The notes beneath the pieces were generated by a model that was not told where the DNA came from, searched no databases, and was given only the letters and a program-made list of their open reading frames with translations. The position numbers and the translations under genes were made by a program. From CAYVUM01 sp964619055 (lineage in GTDB: Bacteria; Pseudomonadota; Alphaproteobacteria; Rhodospirillales; Defluviicoccaceae), in the NCBI GenBank assembly GCA_964619055.1, contig CAZUDB010000003.1, positions 59,753 through 123,752 of the forward strand: 64,000 nucleotides of DNA. The letters are read 5' to 3'. Each line of letters opens with the position of its first letter. Positions within the stretch are counted from its first letter, which is position 1. This document shows positions 35,085 through 45,071 of this stretch, in pieces.

Positions 35085-36509
35085 TCAGGCGGCCTCTTCG
35101 GCCATGTCCTTGGCGCGAGCGATCGCCTCGTCGATGCCACCGACCATGTAGAACGCGGCTTCCGGAAGATGGTCGTACTCGCCGGAGCAAATGGCCTGGA
35201 AGCCCTTGATAGTGTCCTCAAGGTTTACGAACACGCCGGGCTTACCCGTGAACACCTCCGCCACGTGGAAGGGCTGGCTCAAGAACCGCTGAATTTTGCG
35301 CGCCCTGGCCACGACCAGCTTGTCCTCCTCGGACAGCTCGTCCATGCCGAGAATGGCAATGATGTCCTGCAGTGACTTGTAACTTTGCAGGATGCGCTGA
35401 ACGTCTCGCGCGGTCTGATAATGCTCATCGCCAACCACGCGCGGGTCCAAAGCGCGCGAGGTGGAGTCGAGCGGATCGACGGCCGGATAAATACCGAGTT
35501 CGGCGATGGACCGGCTGAGCACGGTGGTGGCGTCCAAGTGCGCGAACGACGTCGCCGGCGCCGGGTCCGTCAGGTCGTCGGCGGGAACGTAGATGGCCTG
35601 AACGGACGTGATCGAGCCTTTGCCAGTGGACGTGATCCGCTCCTGCAGCGCCCCCATGTCCGTAGCCAACGTGGGTTGGTAGCCCACGGCCGAGGGAATG
35701 CGGCCGAGCAAGGCCGACACTTCGGAGCCCGCCTGGGTGAATCGAAAAATATTGTCCACGAAGAATAGAACGTCCTGCCCCTCCTCGTCCCGGAAGTACT
35801 CGGCAAGGGTCAAGCCCGTCAGGCCGACGCGGGCGCGGGCACCGGGGGGCTCGTTCATCTGACCATAGACGAGCGCAGCCTTAGAGCCCGCCTTGTCCAA
35901 CTGGATCACGCCAGATTCGATAAACTCATGATATAGGTCGTTGCCCTCGCGGGTGCGTTCGCCAACACCAGCGAAAACCGAGTAGCCGCCGTGGGCCTTG
36001 GCGATGTTATTGATAAGTTCCTGAATGATGACCGTCTTGCCAACACCGGCACCGCCGAACAGGCCCACCTTGCCGCCCTTGAGATAGGGCTCGATCAGGT
36101 CGATAACCTTAATGCCCGTGACCAAAATTTCGGACTCCACCGATTGCTCCAGAAAGGTCGGGGCAGGGCGGTGGATCGGATAGGTTTTTTTTGCCTCCAA
36201 TGGTCCCCGCTCATCCACGGGGTCACCGGTGACATTGAGAATGCGCCCGAGCGTCTCCGGTCCCACGGGAACGGAGATGGGGTCACCCGTATCGATTACT
36301 TGAGCGCCCCGCACCAAGCCGTCGGTTGTATCCATGGCGATCGTGCGAACGGTCGATTCACCCAAGTGCTGAGCGACCTCCAACACAAGGCGCTTGCCGT
36401 GATTGTCCACATGCAGCGCATTCAGGATCTCAGGCAGGTCGCCCTCGAATTGGACGTCGACAACGGCGCCTAACACCTGCGTCACTTGTCCGATTGCGTT
36501 TTTCGCCAT
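35085..36509 (-). CDS. atpD: ATP synthase F1 beta subunit (catalytic)
   Basis: 474 residues. The catalytic P-loop GGAGVGKTVIIQELINN and the GERTREGNDLYHE glutamate region are intact, and the DELSEEDKLVVARARKIQ C-terminal signature is present. It makes ATP at the alpha/beta interface. Central gene of the F1 operon, 51 bases after atpG. Confidence 0.98.
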   Translation of the reverse strand: MAKNAIGQVTQVLGAVVDVQFEGDLPEILNALHVDNHGKRLVLEVAQHLGESTVRTIAMDTTDGLVRGAQVIDTGDPISVPVGPETLGRILNVTGDPVDERGPLEAKKTYPIHRPAPTFLEQSVESEILVTGIKVIDLIEPYLKGGKVGLFGGAGVGKTVIIQELINNIAKAHGGYSVFAGVGERTREGNDLYHEFIESGVIQLDKAGSKAALVYGQMNEPPGARARVGLTGLTLAEYFRDEEGQDVLFFVDNIFRFTQAGSEVSALLGRIPSAVGYQPTLATDMGALQERITSTGKGSITSVQAIYVPADDLTDPAPATSFAHLDATTVLSRSIAELGIYPAVDPLDSTSRALDPRVVGDEHYQTARDVQRILQSYKSLQDIIAILGMDELSEEDKLVVARARKIQRFLSQPFHVAEVFTGKPGVFVNLEDTIKGFQAICSGEYDHLPEAAFYMVGGIDEAIARAKDMAEEAA

Positions 36510-36560
36510 GACTTTTCCTGCTCCCGTGGCGCTGCTGGTCGTCGCGCGTAATCCCGTCTG

Positions 36561-37460
36561 CTATACGGCCTCGGCACCCGAAATGATCTCGATCAGTTCC
36601 TTGGTGATCGCGGCCTGACGGCTGCGGTTGTAGGTCAGCGTCAGCCGATCGATGAGATCGCCCGCATTGCGCGTGGCATTGTCCATCGCGGTCATCCGCG
36701 CCCCTTGCTCGGAGGCGTAGCTTTCCAACAACGCTCCAAATATTTGGACCGAAACGTTCGCCGGCAACAGCTCCATCAGCAACTGGTCCTCGTTCGGCTC
36801 CAACTCGTAGGTGGCTTTTGGGGTGCTGCCGGTCTGCGTGGCCTCCGCCGCCCCATCGTTTTCGGGTAGAGGAAACGGGACCAGTTGCTTAACGGTGACC
36901 ACCTGCGACATTGCGGACTTGAACCGGTTGTAGACGAGCGTGCAGACATCAAACTCATCGGCCTCAAACATGTTCGCCAATCGCGCCGCAAGATCGCGCG
37001 CGGGTCCGAACTGGGCGCCGTTTCGAGTGACGTTCTCGACCGAGTCCATAATCAGGTGGCGGCAATCGCGCCGTAGCCCATCCCGCCCCTTACCACCGAT
37101 GCATATTAGTTTGACGTCCCGACCGGCATTCTGATGGGCATGGACCAGTCGGCGCGTTTCGCGCACGACATTCATGTTGAAGCCGCCACACAATCCGCGA
37201 TCACCGGTGATCGGGATGATGAGTTGAACCTTGTCGTCGCCGCTGCCCGCTAGCAGTTTGGGAGCTACGTTGACGTTTGGCATGCTGGAGATCAATTGTC
37301 CAAGCATGCGTTCCATGCGCGCCGCAAAGGGGCGCCCCTCCGTCGCCGCAACCTCGGCCCTTTTCAGCTTGGAGCCGGCCACGACCTTCATGGCGGAGGT
37401 GATTTTTCGCGTCGAGTTGACGCTTGCGATCCGCTTTCGAAGGTCTTTGAGGCTCGGCAT
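36561..37460 (-). CDS. atpG: ATP synthase F1 gamma subunit
   Basis: 299 residues. The N-terminal helix LRKRIASVNSTRKITSAMKVVAGSKLKRA and the C-terminal ARMTAMDNATRNAGDLI helix, which form the coiled rotor shaft, are both present. GDRGLCGGFN is the family signature. It lies 45 bases after atpA. Confidence 0.97.
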   Translation of the reverse strand: MPSLKDLRKRIASVNSTRKITSAMKVVAGSKLKRAEVAATEGRPFAARMERMLGQLISSMPNVNVAPKLLAGSGDDKVQLIIPITGDRGLCGGFNMNVVRETRRLVHAHQNAGRDVKLICIGGKGRDGLRRDCRHLIMDSVENVTRNGAQFGPARDLAARLANMFEADEFDVCTLVYNRFKSAMSQVVTVKQLVPFPLPENDGAAEATQTGSTPKATYELEPNEDQLLMELLPANVSVQIFGALLESYASEQGARMTAMDNATRNAGDLIDRLTLTYNRSRQAAITKELIEIISGAEAV

Positions 37461-37505
37461 GCTGTGATCCGCTCGCCTTGTCGTTCCGGTTGGTGGTTTA
37501 AGGGC

Positions 37506-39038
37506 TTATGAGAACGACGCGGCGAACCGGTCCAGGAACGCGGTCAAAGCCTTGTCGATGTCAGGGGTCAGATCCTTCGCTGTGCGAATTTGGTCGAGAA
37601 TTTCGGCGCCGTTGGCCCGAATGCTCTCCAAAACAGTCGTCTCGAATCGGCCAACATCACCAATGGCGATCTTATCCAAGTAGCCGCGGACACCGGCGAA
37701 GATGACGACCACCTGCTCTTCCACGGGATAGGGGTCGTACTGACCCTGCTTAAGCAACTCGGTTAGGCGCGCGCCACGGGCTAGGAGTCTCTGAGTGGAT
37801 GCGTCCAGGTCAGATGCGAACTGGGAGAATGCCGCCATCTCGCGGTACTGGGCCAACTCCAGCTTGATCGTGCCCGCGACCTTCTTCATGGCCTTGACCT
37901 GAGCTGCGGAGCCCACACGGCTCACAGATAGACCCACGTTCACCGCGGGCCGAATGCCTTTGTAGAACAGTTCAGTCTCAAGGAAAATCTGACCATCCGT
38001 GATCGAGATCACGTTGGTGGGGATGTAGGCCGAAACATCGCCCGCCTGAGTCTCGATAACCGGCAAAGCGGTCAGCGAACCGGCGCCGTGATCCTTGCTC
38101 ATTTTTGCCGCCCGCTCAAGCAAGCGCGAGTGCAGATAGAACACGTCGCCCGGGTACGCCTCGCGCCCCGGCGGCCGGCGCAGCAGCAGCGACATCTGAC
38201 GATAGGCCACCGCCTGCTTGGACAAATCATCAAAAAAGATCACCGCGTGCATGCCGTTATCGCGGAAAAACTCACCGATAACGCAGCCTGTGTACGGAGC
38301 CAGAAATTGCAGCGGTGCCGGATCAGAGGCGGTCGCGGCCACGACCACCGAGTAATCCATGGCGCCATAGTCCTGCAGCGTCTTGACGAACTTCGCCACC
38401 GATGAGCGCTTTTGTCCCACGGCCACGTAGATGCAGTAGAGCTTGTCGGCCTCAGACGCCGCCGCCTCGTTGATGCGCTTCTGATTCAGGATGGTGTCGA
38501 TGATGACCGCGGTCTTGCCGGTCTGGCGGTCACCAATCACCAGTTCCCGTTGGCCGCGCCCAATGGGGATTAGGCAATCGATAGCCTTGATACCGGTCTG
38601 CACGGGCTCGTGCACCGATTGGCGCGGAATGATGCCGGGAGCCTTGACTTCCACCATGCGACGCTCGGCGGCCGCGATCGGTCCCTTGCCGTCGATGGGA
38701 TCGCCGATGCCATCCACGACCCGACCGAGCAGTTCCTTGCCAACTGGAGCGTCGACAATGGCCCCGGTCCGCTTGACCGTATCGCCCTCGCGAATGGAGC
38801 GGTCGTCTCCAAAGATCACAACGCCGACGTTGTCTTCCTCGAGGTTGAGGGCCATGCCCTTAATGCCGCCCGGGAACTCGACCAACTCGCCGGCCTGGAC
38901 CTTGTCCATGCCGTAAACGCGCGCGATGCCGTCACCGACAGCGAGCACGCTCCCAACTTCGGCAACCTCCGCCTCGGTTCCGAAATCGGCAATCTGTTTC
39001 TTGATGATGGCGGAAATTTCCGCGGCGCGGATCTCCAT
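37506..39038 (-). CDS. atpA: ATP synthase F1 alpha subunit
   Basis: 510 residues. The nucleotide-binding loop GDRQTGKTAVIIDTI and the PGREAYPGDVFYLHSRLLER segment mark the regulatory alpha subunit. Its ATG overlaps the atpH stop by one base (TAATG), so the two are translationally coupled. Confidence 0.98.
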   Translation of the reverse strand: MEIRAAEISAIIKKQIADFGTEAEVAEVGSVLAVGDGIARVYGMDKVQAGELVEFPGGIKGMALNLEEDNVGVVIFGDDRSIREGDTVKRTGAIVDAPVGKELLGRVVDGIGDPIDGKGPIAAAERRMVEVKAPGIIPRQSVHEPVQTGIKAIDCLIPIGRGQRELVIGDRQTGKTAVIIDTILNQKRINEAAASEADKLYCIYVAVGQKRSSVAKFVKTLQDYGAMDYSVVVAATASDPAPLQFLAPYTGCVIGEFFRDNGMHAVIFFDDLSKQAVAYRQMSLLLRRPPGREAYPGDVFYLHSRLLERAAKMSKDHGAGSLTALPVIETQAGDVSAYIPTNVISITDGQIFLETELFYKGIRPAVNVGLSVSRVGSAAQVKAMKKVAGTIKLELAQYREMAAFSQFASDLDASTQRLLARGARLTELLKQGQYDPYPVEEQVVVIFAGVRGYLDKIAIGDVGRFETTVLESIRANGAEILDQIRTAKDLTPDIDKALTAFLDRFAASFS

Positions 39039-39598
39039 TACGCAACCCCTTTCATCGCAAGGCGCAGTCGTTGGAGCTTCGATCTGAGGGAGTTGTCAAG
39101 CATGCGCGAACCGACCCGAACGATCAGGCCCCCGAGCAGCGCTGGATCCACCCGCTCCACGATGGCAATTTTCTGGCCGGTGGCCTTGTGCAGTGCCGCA
39201 TCAAGGGCATCGCGCTGGGCAGCGCTTAGGGCCTTCGCTGAGATGACCTCGGCGGTCGCCTCACCACGTTGGCTCGCCAACACGTCCTGAAAGGCCTTGA
39301 TGATACCCGGCAGGGCGAACAGCCGACGATTTGCCGCCAGAACGCCGAGAAAGCGTCGCGTCGTATCGGCCGCTCCCATGGCCTTGGCGATGTCTGCCAT
39401 CACCCGCCCTTGCTCATCCCGCGACATCACGGGCGAGCGGATTAGACGCTTGAAATCCGCATTCTCATCAATGAGCGAGGAGAGCTGTCGAAGGTCGGCA
39501 CCAACGTCCTCAACTTCCTTGCCCTCGCCGGCCAGTTCGATCAACGCGTTCGCGTAACGATGCGAAAGACCGCCGCTTTCCAAGTTCTGGGATGACAC
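39038..39598 (-). CDS. atpH: ATP synthase F1 delta subunit (OSCP)
   Basis: 186 residues from a GTG at 39598, which gives the usual start VSSQNLESGGLSHRYANALIEL; the frame runs back to 39706 without family resemblance. The subunit is the stator link between F1 and the b-subunits. First gene of the operon. F0 genes are absent, as usual in alphaproteobacteria where F0 and F1 lie apart. Confidence 0.93.
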   Translation of the reverse strand: MSSQNLESGGLSHRYANALIELAGEGKEVEDVGADLRQLSSLIDENADFKRLIRSPVMSRDEQGRVMADIAKAMGAADTTRRFLGVLAANRRLFALPGIIKAFQDVLASQRGEATAEVISAKALSAAQRDALDAALHKATGQKIAIVERVDPALLGGLIVRVGSRMLDNSLRSKLQRLRLAMKGVA

Positions 39599-39806
39599 CC
39601 GCCAAACCCCAAGCTTGTTTTCGTTCTCGGGCCGGGATGGCACGCGTGCAAACGAAAATGTTGTGCGCACGCGACGCGATAACCACGGATCGCGGCTTGG
39701 TAACACAGCGAATTCGTGCTGGCAACCCGACCGACGCCGGTTGGGGATATCGCTGTCCGCGGTCAGCGGTTCGATCGCCTTACCAACTCCTCACCTCGCG
39801 AGCGCT

Positions 39807-42032
39807 TTATAGGAAGTTATAGGGATCGACGTCGACCTGCACGCTGACACTGGCCGGCACGGCAACGGCCATAAGCCAAGTCCGCATGACCTGTGGAACA
39901 CGCACCCGGCGCTCGGCCATCACCAAGAACCGGCGACGATGACGCCCCCGCAGCACGGACAGTGGCGGCGGCGCAGGACCGAGAATTCGCACGCCATCAC
40001 CGTCAGGTGCGTTGCGGGCAAACAGTCGTGCCACGGCCTCGACCTTGGCTTCGTCGCGCCCGGTCACGATCAACGCCGCCAGGCGGCCAAAGGGCGGCAT
40101 GCCCGCCTGCCGACGTGCTTGTGTTTCCGCAGCGATAAAGCGATCGCGATCACGGGCGATCAGAGCCACCATTACCGGATGATCGGGCATGTAGGTCTGT
40201 AGCAGGACCTGGCCAGGGAGATCGCCGCGACCAGCGCGCCCCGCGACCTGAAACAGCAACTGAAACGTCCGCTCCGCCGCACGCAGATCACCACCACCCA
40301 GCCCCAGATCGGCATCGACAACGCCAACGCAGGTGAGGGATGGAAAGTGATAGCCCTTGGCCAGGATTTGGGTCCCAACGATGACATCCACCTCGTGGTC
40401 CTCGATACGATGGACAAGATCGGCCGTGGCCGAGAGGGTTGTCATGGTGTCACTAGCGGCCACGGCTAGCCGGGCATCGGGCCACGTGTTGCGCACTTCT
40501 TCGGCGATCCGCTCGACACCCGGGCCGCACGCCGTCAACGACTCCGTCGCCGCACAGGCAGGGCAAGCATCCGGCATAGGTTGACGAAATCCGCAGTAGT
40601 GGCATTGCAAGGTCCCGAGCAGGCGATGCTCGACAAGCCAAGCCGTACAGGCAGGACAACGTAAGCGCTCGCCGCAGGCGCGACACAAGGTGAGCGGCGC
40701 ATAGCCGCGGCGGTTGAGAAACAACATGGCCTGCGCACCACGCGCCAGTGTGGCAGTCACGGCGTCGCGCAAGGATGGCGATAACCAGGTGCCGGGTGCC
40801 AGGCGCTGGCTGCGCAGATCAAGGGCGACGACGTCCGGAGGTGGGGTCGGCGCATGACGCTTAACGAGCACTACCCGCCCGTAACGGCCAGCCTCCACAT
40901 TGGCGAGCGTCTCCAAAGATGGGGTTGCTGAGACCAGAACAATCGGTGCCACCTCCAGACGGGCGCGCAGCACGGCCATGTCGCGGGCATGGTAGGGAAC
41001 GCCGTCCTCCTGCTTGAAGGAAGCGTCGTGCTCCTCATCAACAATGATCAGGCCCAAATCTCGGAAGGGCAGAAATAGCGCTGAGCGGGCACCGACGACG
41101 ATCGGCACGTGCGCTTCCGCCACATCCCGCCAGGTTCGCCGTCGCTGGCCCCGGGGAAGCGCCGAATGCCACGCGGCGGGGTGCGCACCGAACCGTTGGC
41201 CGAAGCGCGTCAGCCACTGACTGCCGAGAGCGATTTCCGGCAAGAGAATCAGCGCCTGACGGCCCTGGCGGAGCACTTCGGCGATGGCCTCGAAGTACAC
41301 CTCCGTTTTGCCGGCACCGGCGACGCCATCAAGCAGGGTGACCGAATAGCCGGCGTGAACGCGGGCGCAGAGTTCCGTTGCCGCGGCCGACTGTTCCTGC
41401 GATAGGGTGGGCCCGCATCGGTCCGGATCCGGTCGGTCTCCGGACCTGGAAGGAGCAACCTCCAAGGCCTGCAGCGCTCCGGCGGCCGCAAGCGCCCGGA
41501 CAACACTCGTACCAACGCCGGCCTCGCGCGCCAACTCCGATGCCGACAGCGGCGGCCCCTGGGCGACCGCTAGCACCCGCTGCCGCGCCGGTGTGATCCT
41601 GAGTTTTTTCGGGATCGGAATCAGCGCACGCCATCCGACCTGGGTCGCCGGTGGCTCCAGGGCCTCCGGAACGCTCATGGCCATACGCAAGACCTGGCCC
41701 GGCGGCTGGACGCTGTACTCAGCGACCCAGTCGACCAGTCTGCGCATGGCGGCTGCCATGGGCGGGGCATCGATTCGCGCACTGACGGGGCGAAGGCGAG
41801 CTGCATCGGCCGGTTCGGCAGCGCCCGCGGGCAGATCGTCCCAGACCACCCCAACCACCTCGCGGGAGCCGAGCGGTACTCGAACGAAATCCCCCGGCCT
41901 TAGCGTAACACCTTGTAAAGGCTTATAACTGTATGCTCCTGGCAGGGGTAGCGGCAACAATACCGAAATCGACTGAGCGGAACCGACGCTTTCGGCACCG
42001 ATATCTGACGTTGGTGTGTGCGCCATAACCAT
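39807..42032 (-). CDS. priA: Primosomal replication-restart helicase PriA
   Basis: 741 residues (739 from the second ATG at 42026). An N-terminal 3'-DNA-binding domain is followed by the SF2 core with the P-loop GVAGAGKTEVYFEAI and the DEEH box IIVDEEHDASFKQEDG. Paired CxxC zinc sites follow (CRACGERLRCPAC, CHYCGF, CPAC). It reloads the replisome at stalled forks. It is divergent from the DUF484 gene over a 53-base gap, and convergence of priA with atpH transcription does not occur, as both run on the minus strand. Confidence 0.96.
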   Translation of the reverse strand: MVMAHTPTSDIGAESVGSAQSISVLLPLPLPGAYSYKPLQGVTLRPGDFVRVPLGSREVVGVVWDDLPAGAAEPADAARLRPVSARIDAPPMAAAMRRLVDWVAEYSVQPPGQVLRMAMSVPEALEPPATQVGWRALIPIPKKLRITPARQRVLAVAQGPPLSASELAREAGVGTSVVRALAAAGALQALEVAPSRSGDRPDPDRCGPTLSQEQSAAATELCARVHAGYSVTLLDGVAGAGKTEVYFEAIAEVLRQGRQALILLPEIALGSQWLTRFGQRFGAHPAAWHSALPRGQRRRTWRDVAEAHVPIVVGARSALFLPFRDLGLIIVDEEHDASFKQEDGVPYHARDMAVLRARLEVAPIVLVSATPSLETLANVEAGRYGRVVLVKRHAPTPPPDVVALDLRSQRLAPGTWLSPSLRDAVTATLARGAQAMLFLNRRGYAPLTLCRACGERLRCPACTAWLVEHRLLGTLQCHYCGFRQPMPDACPACAATESLTACGPGVERIAEEVRNTWPDARLAVAASDTMTTLSATADLVHRIEDHEVDVIVGTQILAKGYHFPSLTCVGVVDADLGLGGGDLRAAERTFQLLFQVAGRAGRGDLPGQVLLQTYMPDHPVMVALIARDRDRFIAAETQARRQAGMPPFGRLAALIVTGRDEAKVEAVARLFARNAPDGDGVRILGPAPPPLSVLRGRHRRRFLVMAERRVRVPQVMRTWLMAVAVPASVSVQVDVDPYNFL

Positions 42033-42085
42033 GACAAGAACTTTAGCCGTTAACGGCGCACGGGCGAATTTGCTATAGGACCATC

Positions 42086-42811
42086 ATGAGCCATGACAGT
42101 TCCGCGGCCTCGCCCGCACCGCCTACATCCGACGACCTGCCAACCGAGGAACAGGTGGTCGCCTTTCTTGCCCGTCACCCCGACTTCCTTGTTCAACGTC
42201 CTGACGTGGCAAAGGAATTGGCGCCGCCATCACGGTGGACCGACGATACCGTTGTTGACCTGCAGCAGTTCATGGTATCGACCCTGCGCGAAGAGATGGC
42301 TGGTTTGCGGGCTTGCACGCAAGAGGTGATCGAAGTTAGCCGACAGAACATGACGCTGCAGTCCCGGACCCACCAAGCGGTGCTTGCAGTCCTGGCCGCC
42401 GGCAACTTGGATCGGTTGCTTCAGACAATCGCGGACGACGTCCCCGTGCTGCTGGAGGTCGACATTGCGCTGATCGCACTGGAGCCGTCGGTCCCGGTGC
42501 ACGAGACGCCAGCTGACCACGCCATTCATGCGCTCGAAGACGGCGATGTCGAGCATTTGCTGGCGGGTCAAGACGTGGTCCTGTTGGATCGATTGACGGA
42601 CGGCGGTCCCTTGTTTTCCGGTGCCTCCAGCTTGGTGCGTTCAGCGGCCTTGGCAAGGCTGATTCCGTCCGACGGCTGCCCTGCCGGTCTGTTCGCCCTC
42701 GGCTCCCGCGAAGAAGACACTTTTCAACCTAAGCAGGGTGGAGAACTGCTGCGTTTTCTCGCCAAAGCGGTGGAGTTGTGTCTGCATCGGTCGTTCCAGC
42801 ACGCCTCATAA
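42086..42811 (+). CDS. DUF484 family protein (GAF-like)
   Basis: 241 residues. The N-terminus has the DUF484 motif VVAFLARHPDFLVQRPDVAKEL, then a helical linker (LREEMAGLRACTQEVIEVSRQN) and a GAF-like C-terminal half. The family regularly precedes xerC, as here, but its function is not established. Its 3' end overlaps the annotated xerC start by 34 bases. Confidence 0.9.
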   Translation: MSHDSSAASPAPPTSDDLPTEEQVVAFLARHPDFLVQRPDVAKELAPPSRWTDDTVVDLQQFMVSTLREEMAGLRACTQEVIEVSRQNMTLQSRTHQAVLAVLAAGNLDRLLQTIADDVPVLLEVDIALIALEPSVPVHETPADHAIHALEDGDVEHLLAGQDVVLLDRLTDGGPLFSGASSLVRSAALARLIPSDGCPAGLFALGSREEDTFQPKQGGELLRFLAKAVELCLHRSFQHAS

Positions 42812-43788
42812 CCAAGAGCGACGTTGCCGTGCCCAAGGCGCCTCAGACACGGTCAGCCGATGCTCCCATCACGGAGGATCTGTCCGTCGCCGTTGCGGCT
42901 TGGCATAGCTGGCTCGCGGACGAGCGGCGCGCTTCCGTGCACACCGTTGATGCGTACCGGCAAGATCTGTCTGCTTTCTTGCATTTCTTGACCGGCCACC
43001 TGGGCAATGCGGCCAGTCTCGATGCGCTGGCGAGCTTGACTATTGCGGATCTAAGATCGTGGCTGGCGTACCGTGCTGGTGCCGGGCTGGCTCGCACCTC
43101 TACTGCACGAGCCGTGGCCACCGTCCGCGGCTTCTATCGATTTCTCGAGCGGCGGGGCTTTGCGAGCAATCCGGCAATCGCGCACGTGCGAACACCGACG
43201 ACGGCAAGGCGAGTTCCGAAGGCCCTTGTGGAGGCTGATGCGCGTGACACCGTCGGCCAAATCAGCGACTTGGCATCCCAGGGCTGGATCGGGGTCCGCG
43301 ATAAGGCTGTTATTGCTCTCCTATACGGCTGCGGTCTGAGGATCGGCGAGGCGCTGTCGTTACGAGCCGACGCCCTTGATTATGGTGACATCTTGAGGAT
43401 CGAGGGTAAGGGAGGTAAGGAGCGGATTGTGCCGGTCCTGCCCATGGTCGCCGACGCCGTTTCGGCCTACCGAGCGCAATGTCCGTGGCCATTAGCCGCG
43501 GACGGGCCGCTGTTCGTTGGTGTCCGTGGCGGTCGGCTTGACCCGGGTGTGATCCAGCGTCAAATGCGCCGGCTCCGAGCAGTGCTGGGCTTGCCGGAAA
43601 CGGCGACTCCCCACGCGCTACGACACTCGTTTGCGACCCACCTCCTGGCGGGAGGTGGTGATCTTCGCTCCATCCAGGAACTGCTCGGGCATGCATCCCT
43701 GTCGACGACCCAACGCTATACGGCCGTGGACGCAGCGCAACTGCGCGCGGTCCACCGCGCGACCCATCCGCGGAGCGGCCGCAAATGA
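42778..43788 (+). CDS. xerC: Site-specific tyrosine recombinase XerC
   Basis: 336 residues from a GTG at 42778; a GTG at 42829 is an alternative, avoiding the overlap with DUF484. The SAM-like core-binding domain (about 35-130) precedes the catalytic domain with R188, K211, H279, R282, H305 and Y314, all in family context (HALRHSFATHLL, LGHASLSTTQRYT). With XerD it resolves chromosome dimers at dif. Confidence 0.94.
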   Translation: MSASVVPARLITKSDVAVPKAPQTRSADAPITEDLSVAVAAWHSWLADERRASVHTVDAYRQDLSAFLHFLTGHLGNAASLDALASLTIADLRSWLAYRAGAGLARTSTARAVATVRGFYRFLERRGFASNPAIAHVRTPTTARRVPKALVEADARDTVGQISDLASQGWIGVRDKAVIALLYGCGLRIGEALSLRADALDYGDILRIEGKGGKERIVPVLPMVADAVSAYRAQCPWPLAADGPLFVGVRGGRLDPGVIQRQMRRLRAVLGLPETATPHALRHSFATHLLAGGGDLRSIQELLGHASLSTTQRYTAVDAAQLRAVHRATHPRSGRK

Positions 43789-44057
43789 GTGCAAATGCCT
43801 AGCCCGGTCTACTTGGAGTGCGATCTTGAACATCGCTGGCTTTGGCGATAACAGCGTGCGCCAGAAGCCACCAGCGACCCCCGGGGCCTCCGGTGGCGGC
43901 TAACAAAGAGGTATGGTGGGCGTGTTGGCATGCGCTCCGTTGGTGTTCAGAGCGCCCCAGGCCTACAGCTCCGCCCCCACACCAAGGGGAGGCAGACACG
44001 AGCGGACGGGACCGCTTGAGGGGCGTATGCTCACGTTTGAGGGAAAGGAGCGAGATC

Positions 44058-44555
44058 ATGGCACCCAGAACCAGGATAATGGTCGCGGGCCTTTGTTGTG
44101 GACTTGCAATGCTATCAGCGTGCGGCGGCCCCGGGGACGACGCCATGCTACAGGCGCCCTCGTCTCCCTCGACACTACCCGTCATCAACAAGGCCACGCT
44201 TCAGGCAAAGCTTTCGCCGAATGAGTTGCTGCAGATGCCGAGCTTTGCGGACTATGGCAGCACGACAGTGTCCGGATCGGTGGTAGGCTGGAGGAGCCGC
44301 GTCTGGGCCATTCCCGTTCTGCAAGGCCAATTGCTCACCGTATCCATGAACACCGATAACCCAGCAGCGTTTTTCGATGTTTACGACATGCGAGGGCCCG
44401 AACCGGTTGCTGTCTACCGCGGCGATACCGGTGGCCCTACTGCCAACATCCAGGTCCCGATCGACACCACGTTTGTGATCCGCCCGTTCATGCCAGACGG
44501 CTTGGCCGAACGCGGAACTCGCATCGACTATTCGCTGTCCATCTCGCGCAACTGA
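44058..44555 (+). CDS. Lipoprotein of unknown function
   Basis: 165 residues from the ATG at 44058, which has AAGGAG at the right spacing; the frame opens at 43842. The lipobox is AMLSAC at about 18-23, with the lipidated Cys followed by Gly-Gly. The mature part (SGSVVGWRSRVWAIPVLQG, TFVIRPFMPDG) is beta-rich. No family is recognised. A gap of about 270 bases after xerC holds no visible gene. Confidence 0.7.
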   Translation: MAPRTRIMVAGLCCGLAMLSACGGPGDDAMLQAPSSPSTLPVINKATLQAKLSPNELLQMPSFADYGSTTVSGSVVGWRSRVWAIPVLQGQLLTVSMNTDNPAAFFDVYDMRGPEPVAVYRGDTGGPTANIQVPIDTTFVIRPFMPDGLAERGTRIDYSLSISRN

Positions 44556-44630
44556 GGACGAGACGCCTGTCTGAGCGCCGGCCTTGTGTGCTGTTGACGT
44601 TGCGGCAATGGAGCGGACCGGAAAGAGCGT

Positions 44631-45071
44631 ATGCTCAAGACCTACCTAAGTGATTTTCGATCGGGTCGGTTGAACCGGCTCCAATATCTTGGCTACTGGC
44701 TGCTGCTGGCGGTTCTGGTCATCGTGGTCGGAATGGGCGTCGGATTTGCCATTGGCATTGCTGAACATGCCGTGGACGGCGAATTGCAGCAGGCTCAAGA
44801 CCAGATTCGAGGTACCATAGGCGGCCCAACCTTGGTGGGTCTCAGCATTATCGGCGCCATAATCTTTGTTGCCAACCTGAACCTGCAGGCCAAGCGGTTC
44901 CGCGATATGGGCCTGCCTGGATGGATCGCAACTGCCGTGATCGTTGCGACCGGCGTGCTCCTGACGCTTACGTTGCCAGCGCAAGCCAATGCCATGTTCA
45001 ATTTGGTTGTGCTTCTCACGCTCGTTCTAGTCCCGACCGGCGCGTTCGCAAGACTCACATCATCCGTTTGA
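44631..45071 (+). CDS. DUF805 family inner-membrane protein
   Basis: 146 residues with four hydrophobic segments. The N-terminal LSDFRSGRLNRLQYLGYWL and the central NLNLQAKRFRDMGLPGW are the DUF805 signatures. The family function is unknown. The stop overlaps the 3' end of the small secreted-protein gene on the other strand by 17 bases. Confidence 0.85.
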   Translation: MLKTYLSDFRSGRLNRLQYLGYWLLLAVLVIVVGMGVGFAIGIAEHAVDGELQQAQDQIRGTIGGPTLVGLSIIGAIIFVANLNLQAKRFRDMGLPGWIATAVIVATGVLLTLTLPAQANAMFNLVVLLTLVLVPTGAFARLTSSV